Assembly: GCA_944368925.1 (NCBI GenBank)
Contig: CALVXG010000001.1
Span: forward strand, 248,001 to 312,000
Length of the DNA: 64,000 nucleotides
Source: an uncultured Clostridia bacterium
Lineage (GTDB): Bacteria > Bacillota > Clostridia > Christensenellales > Borkfalkiaceae
Reading direction: 5' to 3'
In this document: positions 16,538-26,232 of the stretch, piece after piece
How the letters are laid out: each line of letters starts with the position of its first letter
Numbering within the stretch: the first letter of the stretch is position 1
Notes under the pieces: model-generated
Told to the model about the DNA's origin: nothing
What the model saw: only the letters and a program-made list of their open reading frames with translations
Database searches by the model: none
Position numbers and translations under genes: made by a program

Positions 16538-17884
16538 ATGCAGCGAAAAATACGTCTGACTCCGGTACGCTTTCTCGTACTCGGGTATCTGGCTATTATC
16601 CTTATCGGGGCTGTTTTACTGGTCTTGCCCCCCTCTTCTAAAATCGACGGCGGCGCTCCGTTCATGGACGCACTCTTTACCGCCGTTTCCGCTTCCTGCG
16701 TGACAGGCTTGGTTCTGCATGACACCTATCTGTACTGGTCACCCCTCGGTCAGGTCGTGATCCTCATTCTGATCCAGATGGGCGGCATCGGGTTCATGAC
16801 CGTCGTGTTCACACTTTGGAAGATCGGCGGAAAGAAGATCGGCCTCAAAGAGCGCATGTTCATGCAGGAATCCGTCAACGCCCCCGCAGTCGGGGGCATG
16901 ATGCGCCTGACCATGACCATCCTGGTCGGTACCCTCATTTTCGAAGCGCTCGGCGCATTCGTCCTGTGCTTCCGCTTTATCCCCGATTTCGGCTGGGGCA
17001 GAGGCATCTGGTTTGCGGTGTTTACTTCCGTCTCCGCGTTCTGCAACGCGGGCTTCGACCTCATGGGCGCAAACGGAGAAGAATTTGCCTCCCTCACCGC
17101 CTATTCGGGCGACCCCATCATCTGCATCACGATCCCCCTGCTCATCATCATCGGCGGGCTCGGGTTCTTCGTCTGGGACGATCTGAAAGAACATAAATTC
17201 CGCTTCCGCAAATACGCCCTGCATACCAAACTGGTCCTCGTGACCACGGCCGTGCTGATCGTACTGCCGACCGCCATCATCATTCTTGCGGAAAACGGCC
17301 TGCCTTGGCAGGAAAGAATTTTGTCCTCTTTCTTTACCGCTGTCTCGCCGCGCACGGCAGGATTCAACGTCCTGCCCCTCTCGGGTACGGGCGCCGTGAA
17401 AGAAGCGGTCATCTTTACCACCATTCTCCTCATGTTCGTCGGAGGCTCCTCCGGTTCAACCGCGGGCGGCATCAAGACCAATACCTTTGCGACCCTCTGC
17501 CTTTCCCTGCTCTCCCTTCTGACGGGCAAACACTCCGTCGAATGCTTCGGGCGCAGAATCGACGAGGAAAACGTCAAAAACGCACAGCAATTCGTGACAC
17601 TCTACCTTCTGCTCGCGTGTGCGGCCGTCATCATTATTTGTCTTCTCGAACAGAACAACCCGACCGTCACTTCACTGACGGACGTCGTCTTCGAGGTCTT
17701 TTCCGCGATCGGGACAGTAGGTCTTACGCTCGGCATTACCCCGACCCTCTGCATCGGCTCGGAAATCGTGCTCGCACTTTTAATGTATCTGGGCAGAGTA
17801 GGCTGCCTTACCTTTATGCTCTCTCTGCGCACGCCCAACTCCCCTGCCGCAGCCCTACCCATGGAAAAGGTGCGCATCGGTTGA
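16538..17884 (+). CDS. ktrB: potassium uptake channel subunit KtrB/TrkH
   Basis: This 448-residue membrane protein is built of four M1-P-M2 repeats. The four selectivity-filter loops are visible as CVTGLV, CNAGFD, RTAGFN and GTVGLT, so all conserved glycines are present. It forms the K+ (often Na+-coupled) pore gated by KtrA. The start at ATG 16538 has GGGAG upstream; the frame is open much further upstream, but that part is not coding. ktrA follows after 96 bp, an operon. Confidence 0.95.
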   Translation: MQRKIRLTPVRFLVLGYLAIILIGAVLLVLPPSSKIDGGAPFMDALFTAVSASCVTGLVLHDTYLYWSPLGQVVILILIQMGGIGFMTVVFTLWKIGGKKIGLKERMFMQESVNAPAVGGMMRLTMTILVGTLIFEALGAFVLCFRFIPDFGWGRGIWFAVFTSVSAFCNAGFDLMGANGEEFASLTAYSGDPIICITIPLLIIIGGLGFFVWDDLKEHKFRFRKYALHTKLVLVTTAVLIVLPTAIIILAENGLPWQERILSSFFTAVSPRTAGFNVLPLSGTGAVKEAVIFTTILLMFVGGSSGSTAGGIKTNTFATLCLSLLSLLTGKHSVECFGRRIDEENVKNAQQFVTLYLLLACAAVIIICLLEQNNPTVTSLTDVVFEVFSAIGTVGLTLGITPTLCIGSEIVLALLMYLGRVGCLTFMLSLRTPNSPAAALPMEKVRIG

Positions 17885-17980
17885 GTTTCGTCGTAATTTT
17901 GACAGAACGTGGTACGGTTTTTTACTCGTTCTGCTTTAAACTGCTCCGCCTGAGGCGGAAATAAAAAGAAGAAGGTTTGT

Positions 17981-18625
17981 ATGAAATCTGTTTTGGTTAT
18001 CGGACTCGGAAGATTCGGCACGTACATTGCCAAGAAATTTACGGAATTGGGAAATCACGTCATGGCGATCGACACGGACGAAGAAAAAGTCAACGAAATT
18101 CTGCCATACGTTACGAGCGCACAGATCGGCGACGCTTCCAAACCCAGCGTTCTGGACGCCATCGGCGTGGATAACTTCGATATCTGCGTCGTATCCGTGG
18201 GCGAAAATTTCCAGGCGTCTTTGGAAACCACTTCCCTTTTGAAAGAGGCCGGCGCGAAATTTGTGCTTTCCCGCGCTTCCACCGAAATTCAGGCAAAATT
18301 CTTGCTCCGCAACGGCGCAGACGACGTCGTCTTCGCCGAAAAAGAAATGGCCGAACGGCTCGCCGTCAAATACAGCGCCAACAACATTTTCGACTATATC
18401 CAGCTCACACCCGAATATGCCATCTACGAAATCCCTACCCCGAAAAGCTGGGAAGGCAAGACCATTCGCGACAAGGGTGTACGCGCAAAATATAACCTGA
18501 ATATTCTCGCCGTTAAGCGCGGCGGTTCCCTGACCCCCCTTCCTTCCGCTGACCATATGTTCAGCAGTTCGGAACGACTGATCGTCATGTGCAGAAAATC
18601 CGATATCGAAAAATTATCCCACTAA
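17981..18625 (+). CDS. ktrA: potassium uptake regulatory subunit KtrA/TrkA (RCK)
   Basis: This is a 214-residue cytosolic RCK protein. The N-terminal Rossmann domain carries GLGRFG (nucleotide binding), and the C-terminal RCK_C domain (from about residue 135) resembles those that bind c-di-AMP in Firmicutes. It gates KtrB by ATP/ADP exchange. It is preceded by AAGAAGG near the ATG. Confidence 0.95.
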   Translation: MKSVLVIGLGRFGTYIAKKFTELGNHVMAIDTDEEKVNEILPYVTSAQIGDASKPSVLDAIGVDNFDICVVSVGENFQASLETTSLLKEAGAKFVLSRASTEIQAKFLLRNGADDVVFAEKEMAERLAVKYSANNIFDYIQLTPEYAIYEIPTPKSWEGKTIRDKGVRAKYNLNILAVKRGGSLTPLPSADHMFSSSERLIVMCRKSDIEKLSH

Positions 18626-18830
18626 TTTTATTGCGAAAGTACTTTGCGCGCCTTTGATACAGTCTATTGCAAGTCTATTGCAAGGGTTATCCAGGTTTAT
18701 AGAACGACAACCCAAGTTTACAGCAGCGGCTGTGGCTAACCGTATCCACTGCACCTTCTACCTAAACCGCATTTTAATACAGCGTTTCGCAAAAAGTTTG
18801 CGCCTGCGGTAACGGCATGAAATCAATCAT
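18626..18830. other. intergenic stretch after ktrA
   Basis: No gene is seen. It contains a tandem 11-bp repeat TCTATTGCAAG twice at 18663-18684 and otherwise unstructured sequence; no known RNA family is recognised. Confidence 0.5.
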
Positions 18831-18865
18831 AAAAGCTGTTCTTTTCGTACAGCTTTTATTTTTTC
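18831..18865 (+). terminator. terminator downstream of ktrA
   Basis: AAAAGCTGT and ACAGCTTTT form a 9-bp stem (18831-18857), followed by ATTTTTTC. It lies about 200 bp after the ktrA stop. Confidence 0.75.
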
Positions 18866-18950
18866 ATTCCTTCACTCAAAACCGCACTAAAATTCTTGCC
18901 GTTCCATCTGAAAGTCTGAAATTTTAAATACGAGCAGCTGTTTTTTAAAC

Positions 18951-19016
18951 AAAAGACCCGCGGCGGCGTCATGCAGAACATTGCATGACGCCGCCGCGGG
19001 TCTTTTATTGCTTTTT
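18951..19016. terminator. strong bidirectional terminator
   Basis: A perfect 25-bp stem at 18951-19006, from AAAAGACCCGCGG to its complement around a 6-nt loop, has T-runs on both sides. It serves the minus-strand ligase gene ending at 19053. Confidence 0.8.
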
Positions 19017-19052
19017 TAACGATTTATAAGCACAGCACTTTTACAGGCGCAT

Positions 19053-20648
19053 TTATCTGCTTCTTTCCTCCAGTTTTTTCCGATCGATCTTGCCGATCAA
19101 ACTGACAGGAAGCCTTTTCTCGAACACGATCTCTTTCGGAACGGCGTATGCGATCAGTTTCCTGCGGCACAGATCCAGAATTTCCTCACGGCACGCCGCT
19201 TCGTCCGTTCCTTCCGTGCATTCCACGAACAGCCGTACGACCTGGCCCTTCACTTTGTCCGCAATGCCCACGGCGCACACTTTGGCAACACCCTTCGCCT
19301 GCGCCGCCGCTTCTTCGATCTCCGAAGGATACACGGGCACGCCGCTCACCTTGATCATGTTCTTGATGCGCTGTTTGAAGTACAGAAAACCGTCTTTGTC
19401 CACATACCCGTAATCGCCCGTTTTCAGCCACTTTTTTCCGCCGATCGTCTCAAACGGAGAATACGTCTCGTGTAAATACCCGAGCATAAACTGATCGCAA
19501 TGCAGGTAGATCTCCCCGACTTCCCCGCAGGGAACTTCCTTCCCGTCCTTCATGATTTTTACGTACGTTTCCGAAAGCGGATACCCGATCGAATTTTCCC
19601 TGTGGTGCGCGCGCGTATTCACCATGCACACCGTGACCGTCTCGGTAAGGCCGTACCCCACATACATGCGCGCCGAACTTCCGCCCCTTTTTAGAACCGC
19701 GTTGAATTCTTCGATCAGAGGCTGCGGGACGCTGTCGCCGCCCGCGTACACGTCCTTGATATTCGAAAGATCCGCCTGCGTGAATGCCTTTTCGCCGAGC
19801 AGCTTTAAAAACATCGTCGGAACGCCCGTCAGAATGTTCGCTTTCTCTTTCACGATCTGCTTCGCGCTCATCGCGGGCTGAAACTTGATGCACATAATGT
19901 TCGTGCGCCGCATCAGCATGCACATGTGCATATTGATGCACAGCCCGAACCCGTGGAAGATCGGCAAAACATTGTACAATGCCTTGTAATTTTCGATCGG
20001 CTCGCTCAAAAATTCCTGCGCTTTCGCACACAGTCGGTTAAACACCCCGTTGTTGTGCACGATGATTTTCGGTTCGCCCGTCGTCCCGCCGCTCGCAAGA
20101 TAGACGGCCGCTTCCGTTTCGTCAAATTTTTGCGCAGACGTATGCGCGTTTTTACGATATTTCAGATATTTTTCCAACGGTATGTAACCAAACGCCGTGC
20201 GCTTGTTCGTACACTTATAATACACCTTCGCAAGCGTACCCATAAAATAAGAACTGTCGCTCACCAGCGTCGGGATCCCGAAATCAAAACGGCCGCATTT
20301 GTACAGATCGTAGATCAGCAAAAGTTTGCTGTCCGTCCGCTTCAGATTCTCTTTCAGCGTTTCGGGTGGGATAAACGGATGCACAAGGTTCGCTACCGCT
20401 CCCAGCTTGTTCGCCGCATAAAACATCATCAGCGCCGCGGGCGAATTGGGCATGCACAGTGTCACCGTATCCCCCTTGCCAATATGAAATTCCGCCGCAA
20501 GATTGTCCGCCAACAAGTCGATATAGCGGATCACTTCCGCAAAGGAGTACTTTTTCCCGTAATAAGAAATCGCGGTTTTCACCTTGCTTTCCGATATGTT
20601 GAGCAACACCGCTTCGTACATAGAACAGGTTTCGGGTAACTGTTTCAT
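19053..20648 (-). CDS. AMP-forming acyl-CoA synthetase/ligase-family enzyme
   Basis: This 531-residue ANL-superfamily enzyme activates a carboxylic acid as acyl-AMP. Motifs: P-loop YLASGGTTGEPK (A3), YGLTETVT (A5), TGDYGYVDKDGF (A7), VSGVPVYPSEIEE (A8) and the catalytic Lys in SLIGKIDRKKL (A10). The acyl substrate is not evident. GGAAGGAAAG precedes the ATG. The gene lies 27 bp after the membrane acyltransferase-like gene on the same strand. The pair may activate and transfer an acyl group, which is inference. Confidence 0.9.
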   Translation of the reverse strand: MKQLPETCSMYEAVLLNISESKVKTAISYYGKKYSFAEVIRYIDLLADNLAAEFHIGKGDTVTLCMPNSPAALMMFYAANKLGAVANLVHPFIPPETLKENLKRTDSKLLLIYDLYKCGRFDFGIPTLVSDSSYFMGTLAKVYYKCTNKRTAFGYIPLEKYLKYRKNAHTSAQKFDETEAAVYLASGGTTGEPKIIVHNNGVFNRLCAKAQEFLSEPIENYKALYNVLPIFHGFGLCINMHMCMLMRRTNIMCIKFQPAMSAKQIVKEKANILTGVPTMFLKLLGEKAFTQADLSNIKDVYAGGDSVPQPLIEEFNAVLKRGGSSARMYVGYGLTETVTVCMVNTRAHHRENSIGYPLSETYVKIMKDGKEVPCGEVGEIYLHCDQFMLGYLHETYSPFETIGGKKWLKTGDYGYVDKDGFLYFKQRIKNMIKVSGVPVYPSEIEEAAAQAKGVAKVCAVGIADKVKGQVVRLFVECTEGTDEAACREEILDLCRRKLIAYAVPKEIVFEKRLPVSLIGKIDRKKLEERSR

Positions 20649-20675
20649 AATCTTTCCTTCCGTTCTTTCTCTTTT

Positions 20676-21584
20676 TCAGCCCGCAAACGACGACACCCAC
20701 GCGCATACCGCCAGCACCGCAGGAATCACAACCATGTGCGCCACATAAATCACCGCCGCGTGCCTGCCTAAAAAACACAGCGGCTTGTTCCACCGCCCGT
20801 CCAGCCGCGCAAACGCATACCGCGCCGACGTATGGTATACAAGTCTCCCGATGATCCCGCCGACCAGTACGATCGCTCCCCACGGCAATATCGGAAAATA
20901 ATCGCCCGTGCTGAACGTATAATTCTTCACATACAACAGCACCGAATAAATATCCTTTTGCGCCGCACTCGCTCCCGCCGCATCAAACGTCGGCAAGATC
21001 GTCCAGTATCCGTTCAGATCTTCCATGCACGCATACCCGTTGAACAGCCAAATCAGCCAGATACAACCCACGACCCCAGGGAAATACCGCAGCGCTTCCT
21101 TCACCGCCGTCGCCGCCCTTCCCGTGCCGAGAAGGCTCCCCACGGACACCGCCGCTTCGTCCAGGATCGCATACACCAGCACCGATACGCCCAGCATATG
21201 GATCACCCCGAAATCTACCTCTGCACCCGGTATAAAATCGGAGACGATCGTCGTCACGCAGGTGATCCCGCCCGCCACAAGCAAAAGCGGTATCGAACGG
21301 CGGAAATTCCCGCGCGTAAGCGTGCAGCTGATCCCGCACAGCACAAAAAACGCCGTGATCACCAACATACGCACGTTGTTGCGCACTTCCCAGTTCCAGT
21401 ACTGCCCGCCTACCTCGCGCATTCCCGCCAGAAAATCGGTACCGAGCATCGAATTTATCGCAGGCATCACGTCCCACATGCAATACATGAAATGATCGAA
21501 CACCATCAGCAGCACGCAAAGCCCGCGCACAAAATCAAGCTCCCAAAAACGGTGCTTTTCCCTGCGGCTGTATCTTCCGACCAT
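20676..21584 (-). CDS. membrane acyltransferase of the heparan-alpha-glucosaminide N-acetyltransferase (DUF1624) family
   Basis: This is a 302-residue protein with about eight to ten transmembrane helices. The N-terminal ELDFVRGLCVLLMVFDHFMY is the signature of the HGSNAT/DUF1624 catalytic domain (conserved Asp, Arg and His). Such proteins may move acetyl groups across the membrane to extracytoplasmic sugars. The frame is open to 21674, but a consensus promoter occupies 21646-21674, so the ATG at 21584 is preferred. It is followed by the acyl-ligase gene. Confidence 0.75.
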   Translation of the reverse strand: MVGRYSRREKHRFWELDFVRGLCVLLMVFDHFMYCMWDVMPAINSMLGTDFLAGMREVGGQYWNWEVRNNVRMLVITAFFVLCGISCTLTRGNFRRSIPLLLVAGGITCVTTIVSDFIPGAEVDFGVIHMLGVSVLVYAILDEAAVSVGSLLGTGRAATAVKEALRYFPGVVGCIWLIWLFNGYACMEDLNGYWTILPTFDAAGASAAQKDIYSVLLYVKNYTFSTGDYFPILPWGAIVLVGGIIGRLVYHTSARYAFARLDGRWNKPLCFLGRHAAVIYVAHMVVIPAVLAVCAWVSSFAG

Positions 21585-21645
21585 CGTTTTATATCCGGCG
21601 CCGCCCGAATGTTGTACGTTTATCCCTTGCAAATACATCCTTTTC

Positions 21646-21674
21646 AGTTTACCATCAAACGTGCATTCTGTCAA
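21646..21674 (-). promoter_or_regulatory. promoter of the acyltransferase-ligase operon
   Basis: TTGACA (21669-21674) and TAAACT (21646-21651) have 17-bp spacing on the minus strand. Transcription starting near 21639 excludes the upstream candidate start codons. Confidence 0.65.
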
Positions 21675-21705
21675 TCGATGCGCGCAATTTCAACCCGCAA
21701 CGCCC

Positions 21706-22665
21706 TTAAACCCGCTCTCCGAAAATTTCCTTCAACAGGTTTTCAAGCTCCGCAAGGCTCGGACAGGCAAACAGCTTCGCCCGATACTGCGTGCAGCCGC
21801 GCATGCCGCGGATATAGAACACCGTCATCTTCCGCATCTGCACAAGCGTAAACTTCTCCCCGTACACGGGCAGCATGTCCCCGATCTGCCTGCGGATCGT
21901 ATCCGCTCTGTCCCAGTCGCTCCCGCCGCCGAGAATTTCCGTAAACACGTGCGGATCGTACATCGCCGCCCGCGCGACCATCACGCCGTCCGCACCCGTC
22001 TTATCCAGCATGCGCAGCGCGTCTTCCCGCGTAAAGATGCCGCCGTTTGCCACGACGGGGATCTTTACCGCCTTTTTCGCACTTTCGATCTCGGCATAAT
22101 CCGGCTCGCCCGCATAATACATATCCCGCGTCCTGCCGTGCACGGTGATAAGATCCGCTCCCGCACCCTCACACAGTCTGGCAAACTCCGCCGCAAACGT
22201 CTTTCCCTTTTCCAGGCCGATACGAAACTTCACCGTCACGTTTTTGCCGCTCTTTTTACACTCGGATATGATCTTCTCCGCAAGCGGAAAATTCAAAAGC
22301 AACGCGCTCCCTTCCCCGTTTTTGAATACCTTCGGCACGGGACAGCCCATATTCAGATCGACCGTCCTATACTCTTTGAGCGCCTCGCTCTCGCACGCCG
22401 CGCGCAGGATCTTCGGATCGCTCCCGAACAGCTGCGCCGCCGTGTCTTTCTCTCCGTCAAAGCGGAGAAGCAGCCGCTCGGTCGCCTCGTTCTCGTACAG
22501 CAAACCCTTCGCGCTGACCATCTCCGTAAAACAGAGCCCCGCTCCGAACGAATAACAAAGTTTGCGGAACGCAAAATCCGTATACCCCGCCAGCGGCGCA
22601 CAGAATATGTTGTTTTCCGTATACGTATCCCCGATTCGGATACGATCTCCCAACTTCGCGCTCAT
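21706..22665 (-). CDS. dusB: tRNA-dihydrouridine synthase (DusB-like)
   Basis: This 319-residue FMN-dependent TIM-barrel enzyme reduces uridines in the tRNA D-loop. Seen: APLAGYTDFAFRKL at the N terminus, the catalytic Cys in NMGCPVPKV, the RIG loop KFRIGLEKGK, VHGRTRDMYYAG, and the FMN-phosphate site VVANGGIF...VMVARAA. AAAGGA precedes ATG 22665, which overlaps the yabN stop by 4 bp. It is the last gene of the spoVT-spoVB-yabN-dusB run. Confidence 0.93.
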   Translation of the reverse strand: MSAKLGDRIRIGDTYTENNIFCAPLAGYTDFAFRKLCYSFGAGLCFTEMVSAKGLLYENEATERLLLRFDGEKDTAAQLFGSDPKILRAACESEALKEYRTVDLNMGCPVPKVFKNGEGSALLLNFPLAEKIISECKKSGKNVTVKFRIGLEKGKTFAAEFARLCEGAGADLITVHGRTRDMYYAGEPDYAEIESAKKAVKIPVVANGGIFTREDALRMLDKTGADGVMVARAAMYDPHVFTEILGGGSDWDRADTIRRQIGDMLPVYGEKFTLVQMRKMTVFYIRGMRGCTQYRAKLFACPSLAELENLLKEIFGERV

Positions 22666-24080
22666 TCCTTTCGTCCGCCGCTCTTCGCCTCTTCGTAATA
22701 GTTCCAAAGCTCGTCCGCACTCAGATCCTGCATCTTTTTGCCGTCTTTCAAAATCAGTTTTTCCGTTTCACAGAACCTTGCAATAAACTTTTCCGTGCTC
22801 TCGCGAAGGCTCTCCTCACAGTCTGCCCCCGCAAGCCTTCCGACATTCACTGCCGAAAACAGAAGATCACCCGCCTCTTCCGCTATGTGCTTCGCGTCCT
22901 TTTCTTCTACCGCCTCCAAAAGCTCCGCAAGTTCTTCTTTGACCTTTCCCGCCGCTTCGTTCGCGTCTTTGAAATCGTAACCGTATTTCGCCGCACGCTT
23001 TGCCACCTTCTGCGCCCGCATCACCGCAGGCAATACCTTCGGGACGTCCAGAACAGATTCGGAGCCCGTCTTCTGCCCCTTTTCCGCCTGCTTGTTTTTA
23101 TCCCACACCGAAAGCGCGCTCGCTTCGTCCGTCGCCTTATCCTTCCCGAATATGTGCGAATGACGGAAAATCAGCTTGGAACAGACCGCGCTCAGCACGT
23201 CGTCCGCCGTAAACGCGCCTCGCTCCTGCCCCAGCACCGAATGAAACGCCCCCTGCATCAGAACGTCTCCCGTCTCTTCCAAAATCTTGGAATCGTCCTT
23301 GCTGTCGATCGCGTCCACAAGCTCGTACGCCTCCTCGATCATGTTCTGCCGTATGCTCTCGTGCGTCTGCGCCCTGTCCCACGGACACCCGTCCGGCGCG
23401 CGCAATAAGTTCAGTATGCGCACCAGATCGTCATAATCAAAGCGCGTACGCTTCAAAAGCGGGATCTCGTCCACCACCAAAACACTCGTGGAATCATATT
23501 CTTTCTGTCTGTCCGCTTCGAAAAGACGAATTTTTTTCGCTTTCCCGCCGCGCACGTAATAACATTCCGCTTCGTCCCCGAATAACTCGCAAAGACGAAG
23601 TTTTACGTCCCCCGCGATCAGATCGCAGTCCAGATCGTAAACGGCCAGCGGAAGCGTCGGACGGATATCCCCCCATCCGTACGCCGATACGGACGTGCGG
23701 TTGCACGCAAAAATTTTCGCCGCCGCGAACGCGCCGTCTGCTTTGGACACGCCCCCGTACACCGCCGCATCCCTAACCTTGCGCATCACCGTCTGCGCCG
23801 ATACGTCTTCCGCCACGCTCCCGTCCACGCAGTATACGACGTCGCCCTTCTTCGCCTCTTCCAAAACCGCCGCCGCCAGCTTTTTGTTCAGCGTATCAAA
23901 ATTGCGGCAGCTCCCGTATATGTAATCCAGGGTGGAAAAATCCACACCCAGTTCCTTTACACCCTGCGCCGCGGGCGTTTCGCCCGTGCGCAGGATCACT
24001 TTCGCTCCCGAAAACAGCGCCTTTTTTGCGCCATCCGACAAATCTTCACGGGTGCACCCCAATCCGACTACGGTTACCAT
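22662..24080 (-). CDS. yabN: YabN-like fusion: tetrapyrrole methylase-like domain plus MazG pyrophosphohydrolase
   Basis: This is a 472-residue fusion. Residues 1-215 resemble the SAM-dependent tetrapyrrole methylase fold (VVGLGCTREDLSDGAK, DVVYCVDGS). The C-terminal half is MazG, a nucleoside triphosphate pyrophosphohydrolase that clears aberrant NTPs: CPWDRAQTHESIRQNMIEEAYELVDAI and EETGDVLMQGAFHS hold the Mg-binding ExxE and ExxD residues. A second, weaker MazG repeat follows (ELAELLEAVEEKD...EEAGDLLFSAV). GGAGGAAG fixes ATG 24080, which overlaps spoVB by 35 bp. Confidence 0.92.
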   Translation of the reverse strand: MVTVVGLGCTREDLSDGAKKALFSGAKVILRTGETPAAQGVKELGVDFSTLDYIYGSCRNFDTLNKKLAAAVLEEAKKGDVVYCVDGSVAEDVSAQTVMRKVRDAAVYGGVSKADGAFAAAKIFACNRTSVSAYGWGDIRPTLPLAVYDLDCDLIAGDVKLRLCELFGDEAECYYVRGGKAKKIRLFEADRQKEYDSTSVLVVDEIPLLKRTRFDYDDLVRILNLLRAPDGCPWDRAQTHESIRQNMIEEAYELVDAIDSKDDSKILEETGDVLMQGAFHSVLGQERGAFTADDVLSAVCSKLIFRHSHIFGKDKATDEASALSVWDKNKQAEKGQKTGSESVLDVPKVLPAVMRAQKVAKRAAKYGYDFKDANEAAGKVKEELAELLEAVEEKDAKHIAEEAGDLLFSAVNVGRLAGADCEESLRESTEKFIARFCETEKLILKDGKKMQDLSADELWNYYEEAKSGGRKE

Positions 24081-25587
24081 TTTTCTTCCTCCACGCGATC
24101 TGCAATTCTTCGGACGTAAACACGCGCAACAGCACCGACAATGCCAGATACACCGCCCCCGCCGTCCCCAGCGACAACAATACGTGCACCCGCGCCAACG
24201 CCAGGCCCGGTACCGCCGACACCGCCGCCAACAGCAAAAATTTGCCCGCATAACCGAAAAACGCCCATCGATTTTTTCTTTCCCTTATACTATATAACAA
24301 ATTGACGAGAATCGCAACAAAATAACACCCGATTGACGCATATGCCGCCCCCAGAACGGAAATTTGCGGATAGCGCAGCAGCACTGCCTCCGCCCCGAGC
24401 TTGACCGCCACCGCCGCCGTCATCGAAAACGCCGCGATCTTCGGCTTTCCCCGCCCCGTCAGACACGCCGAAAGCGTCTGCACGACGGAAAGCAGTACCG
24501 CCGCAGACGAGAGAGCCCGCACGAGCGCAGCCAATACTTTTCCCTCTTCACCCGCAACCGACGAAAACAAAAAGGAAGTGATGTTGCCCGAAAACGCAAA
24601 GAGAAATACCGCCGCGGGCATGGACAGATAGAGCGTGCATTTGAGCGCAAACAGCGTGCCCCCCTCCGCTTCCCCGCTCATACCCTTGCTCGCCAGCGCG
24701 GAGACCGCCGGTATGATCGCGGCGGCGATCCCGTAACAGACAGACACGGGAAGATTGACAAGCGTCGCCGCCGCTCCCGCATACAGGCCGTACAGGGCGG
24801 TCGCGTTGTCGGCATACGCCCCGACAAGCCGCACGATCAGTATGCTGTCCGCAATGTTGGAAAGGGGCAGTACGCCCGCCGCCACCGTGACGGGAATCGT
24901 GACCCGAAGCAAAAGTTTCGACTTCAAAACAGGCATACGTTCGCGATAAAGCGGACGAACGCCCCTTTCCCGACCCGCAAAAAAGAACATTAAAAGGCAT
25001 GCGGCGGCTTCGCTGAGCGTGACCGCAAACAGCGTGGCCGTCACGGCGCGGACGATATCGCCGCGAAACAAATTCGCGGCAAAAATCCCGACGGCGACCT
25101 TGACCGCCTGCTCGCAGATCTCGGAAAACGCCGTCGGCAGAAAGTTGCTTTTTCCCTGAAACCAGCCGCGGAAACAGGAGAGCACGGAAACGAGAAATAC
25201 CCCCGGCGCAAGCGCGCGGTACGCCGAAACCGCCCCGCTTTCCTTTTGCGCCATGCCCATCAGCGGCGCAAGCAAGAACATCAGCGCACTGCCCGCAAAC
25301 CCGATCGCGGAAAACAAAAGCAGAGATTTTCGTAAAATCGCGCGGCTCTTTTCTTTATCCCCCGTCGCTTCCGCCGCCGAAACCAGGCGGGCAAGCCCCG
25401 AAGGGATCCCCGTCGCCGACACGGTGAGCAAAAGACAGTACAGCGGATACACCATCTGGTAGATCCCCATTCCTTCTCCGCCTAAAATATTGGTGAGCGG
25501 TATGCGGTAAAACGCGCCCAATACCTTCGCCGCGATCCCGCCCGCCGCCACGATGACGGCGCCTTTCATAAAACTTTGCGATTTCAT
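24046..25587 (-). CDS. spoVB: SpoVB/MOP-family lipid flippase-like membrane protein
   Basis: This 513-residue polytopic protein (about 14 helices) belongs to the MOP exporter superfamily, SpoVB/MurJ-like branch. It starts SFMKGAVIVAAGGIAAKVLGAFYRIPLTNILG, typical of SpoVB, and has Arg/Lys-rich loops. It probably flips lipid-linked glycans for spore cortex or cell wall. The frame is open to 25749; ATG 25587 starts at the family N terminus. It lies 50 bp after spoVT, the order known from Bacillus. Confidence 0.88.
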   Translation of the reverse strand: MKSQSFMKGAVIVAAGGIAAKVLGAFYRIPLTNILGGEGMGIYQMVYPLYCLLLTVSATGIPSGLARLVSAAEATGDKEKSRAILRKSLLLFSAIGFAGSALMFLLAPLMGMAQKESGAVSAYRALAPGVFLVSVLSCFRGWFQGKSNFLPTAFSEICEQAVKVAVGIFAANLFRGDIVRAVTATLFAVTLSEAAACLLMFFFAGRERGVRPLYRERMPVLKSKLLLRVTIPVTVAAGVLPLSNIADSILIVRLVGAYADNATALYGLYAGAAATLVNLPVSVCYGIAAAIIPAVSALASKGMSGEAEGGTLFALKCTLYLSMPAAVFLFAFSGNITSFLFSSVAGEEGKVLAALVRALSSAAVLLSVVQTLSACLTGRGKPKIAAFSMTAAVAVKLGAEAVLLRYPQISVLGAAYASIGCYFVAILVNLLYSIRERKNRWAFFGYAGKFLLLAAVSAVPGLALARVHVLLSLGTAGAVYLALSVLLRVFTSEELQIAWRKKNGNRSRIGVHP

Positions 25588-25637
25588 ATGTAGCAAAAAG
25601 GAAAAGGCTTCGCCTTCTCCCCGATGCAATCGTCCCT

Positions 25638-26183
25638 TTACATGAACTGGTTTGCCAAAATCTCCGCGGTCAGGCGGCACAGCTTGACCGTCCCCGCTTC
25701 CATGCGCGCACCTTCTTCGCCCGACAAGAGCGACACCGCGCCCAGGCAATCTCCGCCCGCCACGATCGGCACGATGATCTGCGCCGTGATCTGCATCGGC
25801 GCATCGTCGGTCAGCGGCACGATGTCCCCGCCTTCCGCCCTGTTCGCCACGTAGCTGCGCCTGTCTTTCATGATCCGCTCCAACTGCGCCGAGATCGTCT
25901 TCTTCGCAAAATCTTTCCGACCGTCCCCCGACGCATACAAAATTTCATCCGTATCGCAGATCACCGCAAGACACCCGCTCAGATCGCTCAACGATTTCGT
26001 CGTCCCTTCCGAAAACTTCTCCAGCGTGGCGATGGGCGAATACTTTTTCAGCATCAGCTCGTCCCTGTCCGTAAAAATTTCCAGCGGATCCCCGTCCTTG
26101 ATGCGCAATGTGCGGCGGATCTCCTTCGGGATCACCACGCGCCCCAATTCGTCGATCCTTCTTACTATTCCCGTTGCTTTCAT
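25638..26183 (-). CDS. spoVT: stage V sporulation regulator SpoVT (AbrB family)
   Basis: This is a 181-residue regulator. The N-terminal AbrB swapped-hairpin domain MKATGIVRRIDELGRVVIPKEIRRTLRIKDGDPLEI is near-identical to SpoVT. A GAF-like domain follows (about 55-180, LSGCLAVICDTDEILYASG). SpoVT tunes late forespore genes. GGGAGG lies just upstream of ATG 26183. Its presence with spoVB argues for a sporulating ancestor, although both also occur in some non-sporulating relatives. Confidence 0.95.
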   Translation of the reverse strand: MKATGIVRRIDELGRVVIPKEIRRTLRIKDGDPLEIFTDRDELMLKKYSPIATLEKFSEGTTKSLSDLSGCLAVICDTDEILYASGDGRKDFAKKTISAQLERIMKDRRSYVANRAEGGDIVPLTDDAPMQITAQIIVPIVAGGDCLGAVSLLSGEEGARMEAGTVKLCRLTAEILANQFM

Positions 26184-26232
26184 GTTTTCCTCCCTTCTCA
26201 TTCGGCGTATTCTCTTCGCCGCTTTCCGTTAA

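Noticed and set aside
21585..21674. Upstream start codons for the membrane acyltransferase (TTG at 21674, ATG at 21638)
   Set aside because: They fall within or at the start of a TTGACA-17-TAAACT promoter, and the conserved domain begins later.
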